NCBI RefSeq assembly: GCF_022200785.1
Contig: NZ_CP087585.1
Location: 2,046,001-2,110,000, forward strand
Source of the DNA: Pedobacter mucosus
GTDB taxonomy: Bacteria; Bacteroidota; Bacteroidia; Sphingobacteriales; Sphingobacteriaceae
DNA: 64,000 nucleotides
Reading direction: 5' to 3'
Position numbers and translations under genes: made by a program. Shown one piece after another: positions 45,724-54,692 of the stretch; positions within the stretch are counted from its first letter, which is position 1, and each line of letters opens with the position of its first letter. Under the pieces are notes generated by a model. It saw only the letters and a program-made list of their open reading frames with translations. It did no database searches and was not told where the DNA came from.

Positions 45724-46596
45724 ATGGCAGGAATTATTGATTTAATTGGTAACACGCCAATGGTAGAATTGGGAAAACTTAATCCAAATAAAAATGTTAA
45801 AGTTTTCGCCAAATTAGAAGGTAACAATCCTGGAGGCAGCGTAAAAGATCGTGCATCCTTGCATATGATTCGTAATGCGATGGATCGTGGCGACATTAAG
45901 CCTGGAACAATATTAATTGAGGCAACCAGCGGTAATACGGGGATTGCACTAGCTATGATTGCAAGCTTATTTGAACTAAAAATTGAATTGGTAATGCCAT
46001 CAAATTCAACAAAAGAAAGAACGCTTACAATGGAAGCTTATGGCGCTAAAGTAACTTTGTTAGAAAGCATAGAAATTTGTAGAGATTATGCAGAAGATAA
46101 AGGTAAATCTGAAGGTTATTATCTGCTTAATCAATTTGCAAATAAGGATAATTACTTGGCTCATTATAATACAACCGGACCCGAATTATGGCGGGATACC
46201 GATGGGCAAATTACGCATTTTGTGAGCTCAATGGGCACCACAGGCACTATAATGGGTTGCTCGCGATATTTGAAAGAAAAAAATAACAGCATTCAAATTG
46301 TTGGTTGCCAACCTACAGAGGGTTCTTCTATCCCCGGGATTCGTCGGTGGCCAATAGAATATTTACCGAAAATTTTTGAACCAGATCGTGTAGATAGGGT
46401 TATGGATATTGAACAGGCAGATGCTGTGGAAATGGCAAGAAAACTTGCAAAAGTAGAAGGAATTTTTGCGGGAATGAGCACCGGCGGTGCATGTTCAGCA
46501 GCGCTTAAATTAGCCGCTGAACTCAAAGAAGGTATAATTGTTTTTATAGCTTGCGATCGTGGCGACCGCTATTTAAGCAGCGACTTATTTGGGTAG
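45724..46596 (+). CDS. cysM: Cysteine synthase (CysM type)
   Basis: The enzyme makes cysteine from O-acetylserine and sulfide, or thiosulfate in CysM proteins, using pyridoxal phosphate bound to Lys41 in GGSVKDRAS. The 290-residue length and the signature EATSGNTGIALAMIA at the phosphate-binding loop, followed by the GTTGTIMG region, fit the beta-substituting family. The short form and wording (GCQPTEGSSIPGIRRWP) are nearer to CysM/O-acetylserine sulfhydrylase B. It follows cysE by 3 bases. The last 12 bases overlap the convergent DoxX gene. Confidence 0.93.
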   Translation: MAGIIDLIGNTPMVELGKLNPNKNVKVFAKLEGNNPGGSVKDRASLHMIRNAMDRGDIKPGTILIEATSGNTGIALAMIASLFELKIELVMPSNSTKERTLTMEAYGAKVTLLESIEICRDYAEDKGKSEGYYLLNQFANKDNYLAHYNTTGPELWRDTDGQITHFVSSMGTTGTIMGCSRYLKEKNNSIQIVGCQPTEGSSIPGIRRWPIEYLPKIFEPDRVDRVMDIEQADAVEMARKLAKVEGIFAGMSTGGACSAALKLAAELKEGIIVFIACDRGDRYLSSDLFG

Positions 46597-46941
46597 ATTC
46601 ACCAACCTTAGAGCCAATAAAAAGATATAACAATTTAAAATCATAAATAGAAAAGATGGCAAGGATAGTAAAAAACTGTCTTTCATTTTAATCCTTACCA
46701 AAAATCCCATTAGCATTAATAAAGATAATCCGCCAGCAGATACAGTTAGTATAAGTGGAATTTTAAGACCGACAAGTAATCCTATACCTCCTAATAACTG
46801 TAAATAACCAACTAGAATTCGATATTTATCAAGCCCGTATCGCGTAAATTCTGCTTCCATGCTTTTGGCAGTAATGGCAGTAAATCCGTAGTAAATAAAA
46901 GAAAGACTCGATATTAAAACTAGAATTATTAATAACGTCAT
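46585..46941 (-). CDS. DoxX-family membrane protein (second)
   Basis: The 118-residue protein has four hydrophobic helices, in the order LIILVLISSLSFIYYGF, YLQLLGGIGLLVGL, LSLLMLMGF and SFLFMILNCYIFLLAL. The pattern FTRYGLDKYRILVGYLQLLGG matches DoxX-like proteins. Function in these small forms is unknown; some relatives associate with quinone-linked oxidation. Its start overlaps the stop of the other DoxX gene by 4 bases, and its end overlaps cysM by 12. Confidence 0.82.
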   Translation of the reverse strand: MTLLIILVLISSLSFIYYGFTAITAKSMEAEFTRYGLDKYRILVGYLQLLGGIGLLVGLKIPLILTVSAGGLSLLMLMGFLVRIKMKDSFLLSLPSFLFMILNCYIFLLALRLVNLPK

Positions 46942-47291
46942 GATTTTAAAACGCCAGAATAATATGCAGCTACGAACAACGATAGAATTAATAGCACAAA
47001 GGATGGCACAAATTTCACTATCGGGTTTTTAGTACGCACATGGACAATTTGAGCGCAAACCATTAAAAATGACATCATCAGTGCAGGTATTACAACTAAT
47101 TCGTGGTACCAAATGCCAACAACGAGTAGCGTAGATAAAACTATTTTACTGGCGCCAACAATGTTTCGCAATAAATCTGGTATGCCGTATTGCTTAAATT
47201 CTTTAACAATATTATCAAAACGAAAAACCCAAACAATTACAATTGATATTGCAATAATTACTTGGGCACAAACAGCTAGAGTATTCATCAT
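46938..47291 (-). CDS. DoxX-family membrane protein (first)
   Basis: The 117-residue protein has four hydrophobic helices and the DoxX-like stretch VFRFDNIVKEFKQYGIPDLLRNIVGASK. It is translationally coupled to the other DoxX gene through a 4-base overlap. The two together would give an eight-helix heterodimer; this is inference. Confidence 0.82.
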   Translation of the reverse strand: MMNTLAVCAQVIIAISIVIVWVFRFDNIVKEFKQYGIPDLLRNIVGASKIVLSTLLVVGIWYHELVVIPALMMSFLMVCAQIVHVRTKNPIVKFVPSFVLLILSLFVAAYYSGVLKS

Positions 47292-47387
47292 GATAGTGGG
47301 AAGTAGCTATAGCGAGAAGTATTCCTCGCTAAGATACAACCAACGAACAATAAGATGCTGTAAATGTTTTAGTTAAAGTTTTGCTAC

Positions 47388-47615
47388 CTAACTTGGTTTG
47401 GTGTAAAAAGTTTCTAAATGAACGCATATGTAACCCAAACGATGTAAAACTGATTTAATTTCCTCATTAATATTGATAAAGCTATCTACCCTTAATATTT
47501 TGTCGCAATCCCATAGATCTATACTCCAAATTTGTCCGGTTAATAAACCATTTAAATGGGGCCCAACATTTGTCAGATCATCTGAAGAAATATTAGTTTT
47601 GAAAATAGAAATCAT
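47388..47615 (-). CDS. Small hypothetical protein with ferredoxin-like pattern
   Basis: The 75-residue product begins MISIFKTNISSDDLTNVGPH and contains LRVDSFININEEIKSVLHRL followed by GYICVHLE. The beta-alpha-beta spacing recalls heavy-metal-associated domains, but there is no Cys-x-x-Cys, so metal binding is unlikely. I recall such short proteins in other Sphingobacteriaceae. It could be a remnant of that fold. It is isolated between the DoxX pair and the monooxygenase-like gene. Confidence 0.6.
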   Translation of the reverse strand: MISIFKTNISSDDLTNVGPHLNGLLTGQIWSIDLWDCDKILRVDSFININEEIKSVLHRLGYICVHLETFYTKPS

Positions 47616-47705
47616 AAGATTGGACTAAATAAATTACTAAACATGCATAACTACTGTATTTAAGAAGACGTTCGGATTAAAAAAATACTTTAAATAAATT
47701 GAAAT

Positions 47706-47999
47706 TTATTTAATGGCTAATAATTCAACCTTTTCAATTATAGGATCACTACTTAATAATTCTGATGCATTTGCCATTAATGCTTCTGCAATTTTCCCTG
47801 CTAGATGTGCTTCTCTCCCACTTTCAGTTTCAAAAGTGTCAAATATCCCGAAAGTAGATGGACCGATTTTTAATGCATACCACCTTACTGTATCTGGTTC
47901 ATCTTGAGCAAGTGGCAACGCACTTTTTAAAAATTCCAATACATCGTTTTCTTTCCCTGGCTTAGCTTCAACACGAGCTAATAATGCAAATTTTTCCAT
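47706..47999 (-). CDS. Putative quinol monooxygenase (ABM-domain protein)
   Basis: The 97-residue protein is an antibiotic-biosynthesis-monooxygenase dimeric alpha+beta barrel. Family features are LLARVEAKPGKENDVLEFLK, the WYALKIGPSTFGIFDTFE strand pair and AHLAGKIAEAL. Family members such as YgiN oxidise quinols or handle reactive compounds, but many have no assigned substrate. It is monocistronic. Confidence 0.87.
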   Translation of the reverse strand: MEKFALLARVEAKPGKENDVLEFLKSALPLAQDEPDTVRWYALKIGPSTFGIFDTFETESGREAHLAGKIAEALMANASELLSSDPIIEKVELLAIK

Positions 48000-48110
48000 A
48001 TTAAGTTACTTTTATTTGTCAAACCATTTGCTTGATTATGACTAAACTAACATTAAAATGGACAATATGTTTTATAGATAACAGATAGGCAAAGATTTAT
48101 ATTTGTTCAA

Positions 48111-49106
48111 TTATAACGACCCGCCTGATACCAAAATGGATTGATCGATAATGGTTTGAACAAAAGGACTCCCAGAAATACATTTCATCATCCGGCCAAA
48201 AGCAAGCTTCCCTAATTTGAAACCACTGGTTTCTGCATAAGTAATTTCTGGGTAATAAAGTTGAGGAATCATGCCATCACTTATACTTATTACGCCTAAA
48301 TCCTCTGGTGTTTTTAAACCTTTTCTTTGAATAGCTTTCATGGCTCCAACTAAAATTTCATCACTCATGCAAAAAACTACAAATTCTTTTTTATTTGAAT
48401 TAAGCTCTTTGAGTACAATATTTTCAGCTTCTTCAGAACTTGTCGCAAATTCTATAATGAGATTAATATTAGGATCATCTTTCATCAGCACTTCGGTAAA
48501 ATTTTTTAATCGAGCTTGAGTGATTGACATATTTTTATTCCCGAACAGGCCTAAAACATGCTTCGTTTTTTTTGCTAAAATAGCTTCCGCAGCTAGTGAA
48601 GATGCATGAGCGTCGCCAACACAAATTTTATTGCAGGATTCATAAGAGGGTACCTTATCAAAAAATATAACAGGAACGCCTTGCGCATCAAGTTTAATGA
48701 ATTGATCTACATCGTTTGTATCCGCAGTAATTGCGATAAAAATTCCGGAAACCCGCTTGTGTTTGCAGCTTTTTAAAATTTCTAATTCTATTGCTGGATC
48801 ATTAGAAGAACCATATATGATAACCGAATAGCCATACCTTCTTGCATCCTCTTCTATGGAACGGATGAACGAATGATAAAAAAAATTAGAGAGGCTGGGC
48901 ACAATTACAGCAAATTCATTGCTATTGCGTGTGCGTAGGTTAACAGCATATGGATTTGGATCATAATCTAACAACTCCGCCAATGCTAAAACTTTAGTTT
49001 TCGTGTCAGAAGAAATGTCTGGATGATCCTTTAATGCCCTAGAAACCGTTGATATACTTAGGTTTAGATTTTCAGCTATCTTTTTTAAAGTCGGACTTTG
49101 TCTCAT
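48111..49106 (-). CDS. LacI-family regulator of the sugar locus
   Basis: The 331-residue protein has a clear N-terminal helix-turn-helix and hinge (PTLKKIAENLNLSISTVSRA, then DYDPNPYAVNLRTR). A periplasmic-binding-protein-like sugar sensor domain follows. It is divergent from the GH13 gene, and a perfect palindrome between them fits a LacI operator. The effector is probably a sugar from the locus, such as sucrose or fructose or their phosphates. It may act as repressor on both directions. Confidence 0.92.
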   Translation of the reverse strand: MRQSPTLKKIAENLNLSISTVSRALKDHPDISSDTKTKVLALAELLDYDPNPYAVNLRTRNSNEFAVIVPSLSNFFYHSFIRSIEEDARRYGYSVIIYGSSNDPAIELEILKSCKHKRVSGIFIAITADTNDVDQFIKLDAQGVPVIFFDKVPSYESCNKICVGDAHASSLAAEAILAKKTKHVLGLFGNKNMSITQARLKNFTEVLMKDDPNINLIIEFATSSEEAENIVLKELNSNKKEFVVFCMSDEILVGAMKAIQRKGLKTPEDLGVISISDGMIPQLYYPEITYAETSGFKLGKLAFGRMMKCISGSPFVQTIIDQSILVSGGSL

Positions 49107-49164
49107 GTTTGTTGGTTAGAACGTAAATATAAGTTTTCCACAGCAAACATTTTCGCAAATGTTA

Positions 49165-49180
49165 CCGCAAACGTTTGCGG
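49165..49180. promoter_or_regulatory. Candidate LacI-type operator (perfect 16-bp palindrome)
   Basis: CCGCAAACGTTTGCGG is its own reverse complement and has the CG-centred AAACGTTT core of LacI/GalR operators. It lies between the divergent LacI and GH13 genes. A weaker half-similar site, GCAAACATTTTCGC, precedes it at about 49143-49156. Confidence 0.82.
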
Positions 49181-49293
49181 GTAGATTGCGTAGAATTCAC
49201 CATTTTTTATATCCCATTTAATATACCTTCGATTATGTAAATAATAAGAATTTATCATTTACATCTAACCAAATATATTTAACTAATTGCTAT

Positions 49294-51078
49294 ATGTTAA
49301 AACAGTTAAGTTTACAGCGCATTTTATGTAAAACGTTGCTCTTAATTATATGCTTTACGTTTCTACAACCTTCTGTTTATGCACAAACTAATTCGTCAGC
49401 TTTTGAAACCATAAAAAATCGTACGTGGTGGAAAGAGGGAATTGTTTATCAAATATATCCTCGAAGTTTTAAAGATAGTAACGGCGATGGGATTGGCGAT
49501 TTGAAAGGCATTATTTCCAAACTTGATTACCTTAAAAGTTTAGGCATTGATGTGGTTTGGTTGAATCCGATTTATGCTTCGCCTAATGATGATAACGGTT
49601 ATGACATCAGCGGTTATAAAAATATTATGAAAGAGTTTGGTACCATGGAAGATTTCGATCTTTTGTTGAAAGGCCTGCATCAACGTAATATCAAATTGGT
49701 AATGGACATGGTTTTAAACCACAGCAGTGATGAACATCAGTGGTTTAAGGAATCAAAATCTAGTCGCACTAACCCATACCGCAATTATTACCATTGGTGG
49801 CCTGCAGAAAATGGTACTCCAACACCACGTTATAGTTTTTTTGATATTAATAATAATGCATGGAAATACGATGCTACTACCAATGCATATTATCTACATT
49901 ACTTTTCGCAAAAGCAACCAGATCTTAATTGGGAAAATAGCAAGTTAAGAAGTGAAGTTTATGATATGATGAAATTTTGGCTTGATAAAGGCATCGATGG
50001 TATTAGAATGGATGCTTTTCAATATGCATCGAAAGATGTTTCCTGGCCAAAATATCCTGAAGGATATGAAAAAAATATTATAAAATATTATGGCATGGGT
50101 CCAAATCTCCACAAGTATTTAAAAGAAATGAACAAGGCCGTGATCAGTAAATATAATGTGATGACGGTTGCGGAAGGCGCTGGAAGTACTTTAGCAGATG
50201 CACATACACTTGTTGATGAGGATAGGAAAGAATTAAATATGGCCTATCATTTTGAGATAATGGATATTGGTAACGATCCGAAAGGCTATAACCTGGTTGA
50301 TTTAAAAAAGACTTTTACAAAATGGGATTCGTCATTTGCTAAACAAGGCTGGCTTGCGATTTTTTTAGCTAATCATGATGTGCCCCGGATGGTAAGTAAG
50401 TATGGTGATGATAGCGACGAATACAGAACCGCATCTTCGAAATTATTGACAACACTCATTATGACCATGCGGGGAACGCCATTTTATTATAATGGAGATG
50501 AGTTGGGCATGGCTAACATCAAATTTGAAAAAATTGAAGATTATAAGGATTTGGCTACTATTAATGCTTATAAACATTTACTAGCCAAAGGTGAGGACAC
50601 AAAAGCATTTTTAGAAAAACAAAAGTTTATATCAAGAGACAATACACGAACTCCATTTCAATGGGATGCTACTACAAATGCAGGTTTTACAAATGGTACA
50701 CCATGGATTAAAATAAATCCAAACTACAAATCTGTTAATGTGCAAATTGAAGAAAAGGATCCTAATAGCGAACTTAATTATTTCAAAAAAATTGTAGCCA
50801 TCAGGAAGAGTTCGCCTGCACTTATTTATGGTACATATAAAATATTCGACGTTGAAAATCCTCATGTTTATTGCTATACAAGATCGCAGGGTAAAGAAAA
50901 AGTTTTAGTTATATTAAATTTTTCTAGCAAAGGAATCTCCTACTCTATCGATAATAATATAAATATTAAACATGCGCAGGTTGTAGCCAGCAATTACAAA
51001 GGCGCAGCAATACTGGAGCAGCGCATCAATTTAAAACCTTGGCAAAGTGTAGTGTTTAAGCTAAACGAAACCAACTAA
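49294..51078 (+). CDS. GH13 alpha-glucosidase/sucrase-like enzyme, secreted
   Basis: The 594-residue enzyme carries a signal peptide (about 1-30, ending VYAQ), so it acts in the periplasm or outside. The GH13 barrel is complete: DMVLNHSSDEHQWF, nucleophile Asp in GIDGIRMDAFQ (about 240), acid/base Glu in MTVAEGAGS (about 293) and the transition-state Asp in NHDVPR (about 361). The subgroup resembles oligo-1,6-glucosidase and sucrose hydrolases. With GH100, a SLC45-type importer and a fructokinase behind it, sucrose or a sucrose isomer is the best guess for substrate. First gene of the plus-strand locus. Confidence 0.92.
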   Translation: MLKQLSLQRILCKTLLLIICFTFLQPSVYAQTNSSAFETIKNRTWWKEGIVYQIYPRSFKDSNGDGIGDLKGIISKLDYLKSLGIDVVWLNPIYASPNDDNGYDISGYKNIMKEFGTMEDFDLLLKGLHQRNIKLVMDMVLNHSSDEHQWFKESKSSRTNPYRNYYHWWPAENGTPTPRYSFFDINNNAWKYDATTNAYYLHYFSQKQPDLNWENSKLRSEVYDMMKFWLDKGIDGIRMDAFQYASKDVSWPKYPEGYEKNIIKYYGMGPNLHKYLKEMNKAVISKYNVMTVAEGAGSTLADAHTLVDEDRKELNMAYHFEIMDIGNDPKGYNLVDLKKTFTKWDSSFAKQGWLAIFLANHDVPRMVSKYGDDSDEYRTASSKLLTTLIMTMRGTPFYYNGDELGMANIKFEKIEDYKDLATINAYKHLLAKGEDTKAFLEKQKFISRDNTRTPFQWDATTNAGFTNGTPWIKINPNYKSVNVQIEEKDPNSELNYFKKIVAIRKSSPALIYGTYKIFDVENPHVYCYTRSQGKEKVLVILNFSSKGISYSIDNNINIKHAQVVASNYKGAAILEQRINLKPWQSVVFKLNETN

Positions 51079-51091
51079 TAATTATTGAACC

Positions 51092-52441
51092 ATGATTACA
51101 GCCGCAGAAAGTTCAGTAAAAAAATATTCTTCAAATCTGAAATTAAACTTCAGTTCAATTATTGCCATGAACGTTGGTTTCTTCGGCATACAATATAGCT
51201 TTGGTTTACAGCAAACCAATATGACACCTATTTACTCATATTTAGGGGCCAATGCAGATCAAATACCACTTTTAAATTTGGCGGGACCAATGACAGGTTT
51301 AATCATTCAGCCAATAATCGGGGCAATGAGTGATAAAACCACAAGCAGATTTGGCCGCCGCAGACCTTATTTTTTAATCGGTGCCATAATTTGCAGCATT
51401 TGTTTATTTGCGATGCCTTATAGTAGTTCCATATGGATGGCTGCCAGTATTCTTTGGATTTTAGATGCAGGCAATAACATGACAATGGAACCCTACCGGG
51501 CTTTTGTAAGTGATAAACTACCATCAGAACAACATGCACTAGGTTTTTTAACACAGAGCTTTTTTACTGGTCTGGGGATAACTTTGGCAAACTTAACGCC
51601 AGGCATTTTGATAGCCGCAGGGCTAATAGGATTAAATACTCGCAGCGCAAATAATATTCCATATACCACGTATACAGCCTTTTTTATTGGCGCTTTTGTA
51701 TCAATAGGATCGATTATGTACACTTGTTTTACCACGAAAGAAGTGCCTTTAAACAAGAAACAAGTTGAAGAAATTAAGCAAGAAACAGGAGGCGTAATTC
51801 AGATTTTTAAAGATATTATCGCAGCCTTTAGGGTGATGCCTGTTACCATGCGTAAATTAGGAATTGTGTACCTTTTTAATTGGTACGGAATGTTTATTTA
51901 TTGGCAATTTGTTACCTTATGTTTAGCGAAAACAATCTTTCATACTGCCGATTCTGCATCTGACGGATTTGCTTCAGCACAGGTTTTAACTGGTTATGTA
52001 AATGGTGGATACAATGTCGTTACCTTTTTAGTAGCGTTTCCTTTGGCCTTTTTAGCGAGAAAAATAACTTCCAAAAGAGTTCATTTTTTAAGTCTAATTC
52101 TAGGTGGCGTATGTTTGATAAGCCTGCCTATAATCAAGCATGAAAATTTGTTATTTATTCCGATTATCGGTTTAGGAATAGCTTGGGCAAGCATGATGGG
52201 TACCCCTTATGCAATGCTTGCAGGTAGTATTCCAAAAGATAAAACAGGAATTTTTATGGGTATTTTAAACATGTTTATTGTAATGCCTATGTTGTTAGAA
52301 ACGGTAACATTTAAATATATATACCGACATATTTTAAATCATAATCCTGCTAATGCTATATATTTTGCAGGTATGCTGATTACCATTGGTGGCATGCTGG
52401 TTTTATTGATCAAGAATACAAATACCAAAAGTAAAATATAA
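51092..52441 (+). CDS. MFS sugar importer, SLC45-like
   Basis: The 449-residue protein has about twelve helices and the SLC45/GPH-type opening GIQYSFGLQQTNMTPIYSYLG, with AGPMTGLIIQPIIGAMSDKT followed by FGRRRPYFLIG between helices 2 and 3. Relatives in bacteria import maltose or sucrose with protons. It follows the GH13 gene by 13 bases, and its stop overlaps the next gene's start by one base. Confidence 0.9.
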   Translation: MITAAESSVKKYSSNLKLNFSSIIAMNVGFFGIQYSFGLQQTNMTPIYSYLGANADQIPLLNLAGPMTGLIIQPIIGAMSDKTTSRFGRRRPYFLIGAIICSICLFAMPYSSSIWMAASILWILDAGNNMTMEPYRAFVSDKLPSEQHALGFLTQSFFTGLGITLANLTPGILIAAGLIGLNTRSANNIPYTTYTAFFIGAFVSIGSIMYTCFTTKEVPLNKKQVEEIKQETGGVIQIFKDIIAAFRVMPVTMRKLGIVYLFNWYGMFIYWQFVTLCLAKTIFHTADSASDGFASAQVLTGYVNGGYNVVTFLVAFPLAFLARKITSKRVHFLSLILGGVCLISLPIIKHENLLFIPIIGLGIAWASMMGTPYAMLAGSIPKDKTGIFMGILNMFIVMPMLLETVTFKYIYRHILNHNPANAIYFAGMLITIGGMLVLLIKNTNTKSKI

Positions 52442-53625
52442 TGGAAATCTCAACTGATTATGAAAAATCAATTGCGCTTTTGTACCAAGCATCAACTCCT
52501 AGTGGTTTTGTAGCAGCTGTGAGAGAGCAAGATAATTATAAAAGAGTTTGGACTAGAGATGGTGTAATTACTTCTATCGCGGCACTATTAAGTGGTGATA
52601 AAAAATTAATTGAAACTTCAAAAGCTACTATCGAAACTCTTTTTGATCATCAACATCATTTAGGATTTATGCCTTCAAACGTAACTCCAGAAAGTGGCGA
52701 AGCAAGCTACGGAGGCACTTGCGGCAGAGCCGACAATCCATCATGGGCAGTTATTGGTTTGTGTGCTTACACTTTATTAAGCAACAATTTGTCCCTTTGG
52801 GAAAAATATCAAACTGAAGTAGAGAAATGTTTTGCCGTGATGGAAAGTTGGGAATTTAACGGTAAAAATTTGATTTATGTTCCACAAAGTGGCGATTGGG
52901 CAGATGAATATATTCAACATGGTTATATTCTCTTTGATCAGTTATTACGCGTTTGGGCACTTAAATTAGTTAATAAAATCGATCCTTCTAAACAACAGGC
53001 TGATAAAGCAATTCAAATTGTTAATTCCATCAAACAGAATTATTGGAAAAATGCTGAAAATCAGCAGGCTTATGCGCCAAATTTAAAACACCAGATGATT
53101 AATGCATCAAGTCACTATTGGCTTATGGGTTTCAATCCAAGTAGGATCTATAAATATTTCGACCTCCAAGCAAATACGTTTAGCCTGTTGTTAAATCTTG
53201 GTGATGAAAGTCAGAATCAAAAAGTAATTGATGCTATAAAAACACTTTATAACACGAAATTATCTATGCTTCCTTCGTTTTATCCAACCATAGAAGAGGG
53301 CGATGCAGATATGAATGAACTTAAAAATAATTACGCCTATTCATTTAGAAACAAACCTAACTTTTTTCATAATGGAGGATTGTGGCCTGTCTGGAATGGT
53401 TGGTTGGTAATGGCGCTAAAAAAACATGGTGAAAACGAATTGGCAGAAAAAATTTCGGCTAATATAAATAACGCTAATGCAATGGATGATTGCTTTAATG
53501 AGTGTTTTCATGGTTTGTTAAAAACTCCATGTGGCGTTAATAATTGTACATGGAGTGCTGCTGGGGCAGTATTAGCGCAACAAGATTTCAAATCCTTTGA
53601 ACAAATTTTCAATTTCAATGATTAA
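52441..53625 (+). CDS. GH100-like neutral/alkaline invertase
   Basis: The 394-residue protein is cytosolic, with no signal peptide. It has the alpha/alpha six-hairpin pattern with GFVAAVREQDNYKRVWTRDG near the start, the expected catalytic Asp region of GH100 (TRDGVI), and YVPQSGDWADEYIQHGY. GH100 enzymes split sucrose to glucose and fructose. Coupled translation with the importer (TAATG) and a PfkB kinase directly behind support import of intact sucrose. Other six-hairpin families (GH15, GH63-like) cannot be excluded by eye. Confidence 0.78.
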   Translation: MEISTDYEKSIALLYQASTPSGFVAAVREQDNYKRVWTRDGVITSIAALLSGDKKLIETSKATIETLFDHQHHLGFMPSNVTPESGEASYGGTCGRADNPSWAVIGLCAYTLLSNNLSLWEKYQTEVEKCFAVMESWEFNGKNLIYVPQSGDWADEYIQHGYILFDQLLRVWALKLVNKIDPSKQQADKAIQIVNSIKQNYWKNAENQQAYAPNLKHQMINASSHYWLMGFNPSRIYKYFDLQANTFSLLLNLGDESQNQKVIDAIKTLYNTKLSMLPSFYPTIEEGDADMNELKNNYAYSFRNKPNFFHNGGLWPVWNGWLVMALKKHGENELAEKISANINNANAMDDCFNECFHGLLKTPCGVNNCTWSAAGAVLAQQDFKSFEQIFNFND

Positions 53626-54577
53626 ATCAAACATCATGAACAAAGAAATACCAGCAGAAAAGGACCTTAAAAAGGTATTGGTTATTGGCGAATTGCTTGC
53701 TGATATTATTTCTGATGATAATATTAAATCTCTTGCTTCCCCCTCAACATTTAAAATTTATCAGGGTGGAAGTGCTGCAAATTTATGTGCAAATTTAAAG
53801 TGGCTTGGTGTCGATGCTAAACTAGTTGGCGCCGTTGGAAATGATGAATTAGGAAAATTTTTAATTAATTCATTAAAAGAAGCTGGCTTATCTGATAGTC
53901 ACCTAACCGTGTTACCCAATCACCAAACAAGTATAATCTTGGTTGGGAAAAATACAGATACGCCTGATTTTATACCCTATAGAAGTGCTGATAATGAGAT
54001 ATATGCAATTGATAATCAATTAATTGAAAGCGCTAAATTAATTCATACCACAGCATTTTCTTTAAGTAAGCAGCCTGCAAGAGAACATATTTTAAATGCA
54101 TTTTTAGAAGCGAATCAAACAGGAAAATTCATATCGATAGACTGGAACTTTTCACCAATTATATGGAACAATGATGATGGTATGAAAATTTTTAAGCAAA
54201 TATGTAAATACCATCCATTATTAAAAATAAGTTTAGACGATGTTGAAAGGTTTGCTGGAGAAGCATTAACTACAAAAGCAGCGATGCAATATCTTGATCA
54301 ATTTACTACACACATAACTTGTTTAACCTGTGGCAAAGATGGTGTTTGGTTTAAAGAAAACGGAGGAAATTGGAATCATAAACCTGCACTTCCGATTAAG
54401 CAAATAACGAGCGTAACAGGTGCTGGAGATGCATTTTGGTCGGGATTTTTATATGTTTTTCTTCAAAAAAAACCAGTTGAACAATGTATTGATTTTGCAC
54501 TGTTATTAGCGAAAACCAAAATTGAATCAGCAGAACCACTTTACAAAATTGAACCTAGTTTATACATAAAAGAATAA
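53618..54577 (+). CDS. PfkB-family carbohydrate kinase, probable fructokinase
   Basis: The kinase phosphorylates a sugar with ATP, probably fructose from sucrose cleavage. It has the ribokinase fold: KKVLVIGELLADII, IYQGGSAANLCANLKWLG with the GG(A/S)A(A)N motif, and the ATP-site motif SVTGAGDAFWSGFLY with catalytic Asp in GAGDAF. ATG codons at 53597, 53618 and 53636 are in frame. I chose 53618, which overlaps the GH100 stop by 8 bases, though 53636 (MNKEIPAEK) is as likely. Length about 320 residues, usual for the family. Confidence 0.9.
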   Translation: MIKSNIMNKEIPAEKDLKKVLVIGELLADIISDDNIKSLASPSTFKIYQGGSAANLCANLKWLGVDAKLVGAVGNDELGKFLINSLKEAGLSDSHLTVLPNHQTSIILVGKNTDTPDFIPYRSADNEIYAIDNQLIESAKLIHTTAFSLSKQPAREHILNAFLEANQTGKFISIDWNFSPIIWNNDDGMKIFKQICKYHPLLKISLDDVERFAGEALTTKAAMQYLDQFTTHITCLTCGKDGVWFKENGGNWNHKPALPIKQITSVTGAGDAFWSGFLYVFLQKKPVEQCIDFALLLAKTKIESAEPLYKIEPSLYIKE

Positions 54578-54692
54578 TCTTATTTGTTAAATTTATTATT
54601 ATTAACTAACCAAAATGAGAATAACCAAACCGCCATAGCATACCTCGCTCAGCTTAAGAATTATTAAATATTTAACCAAATAATAAACAGTT

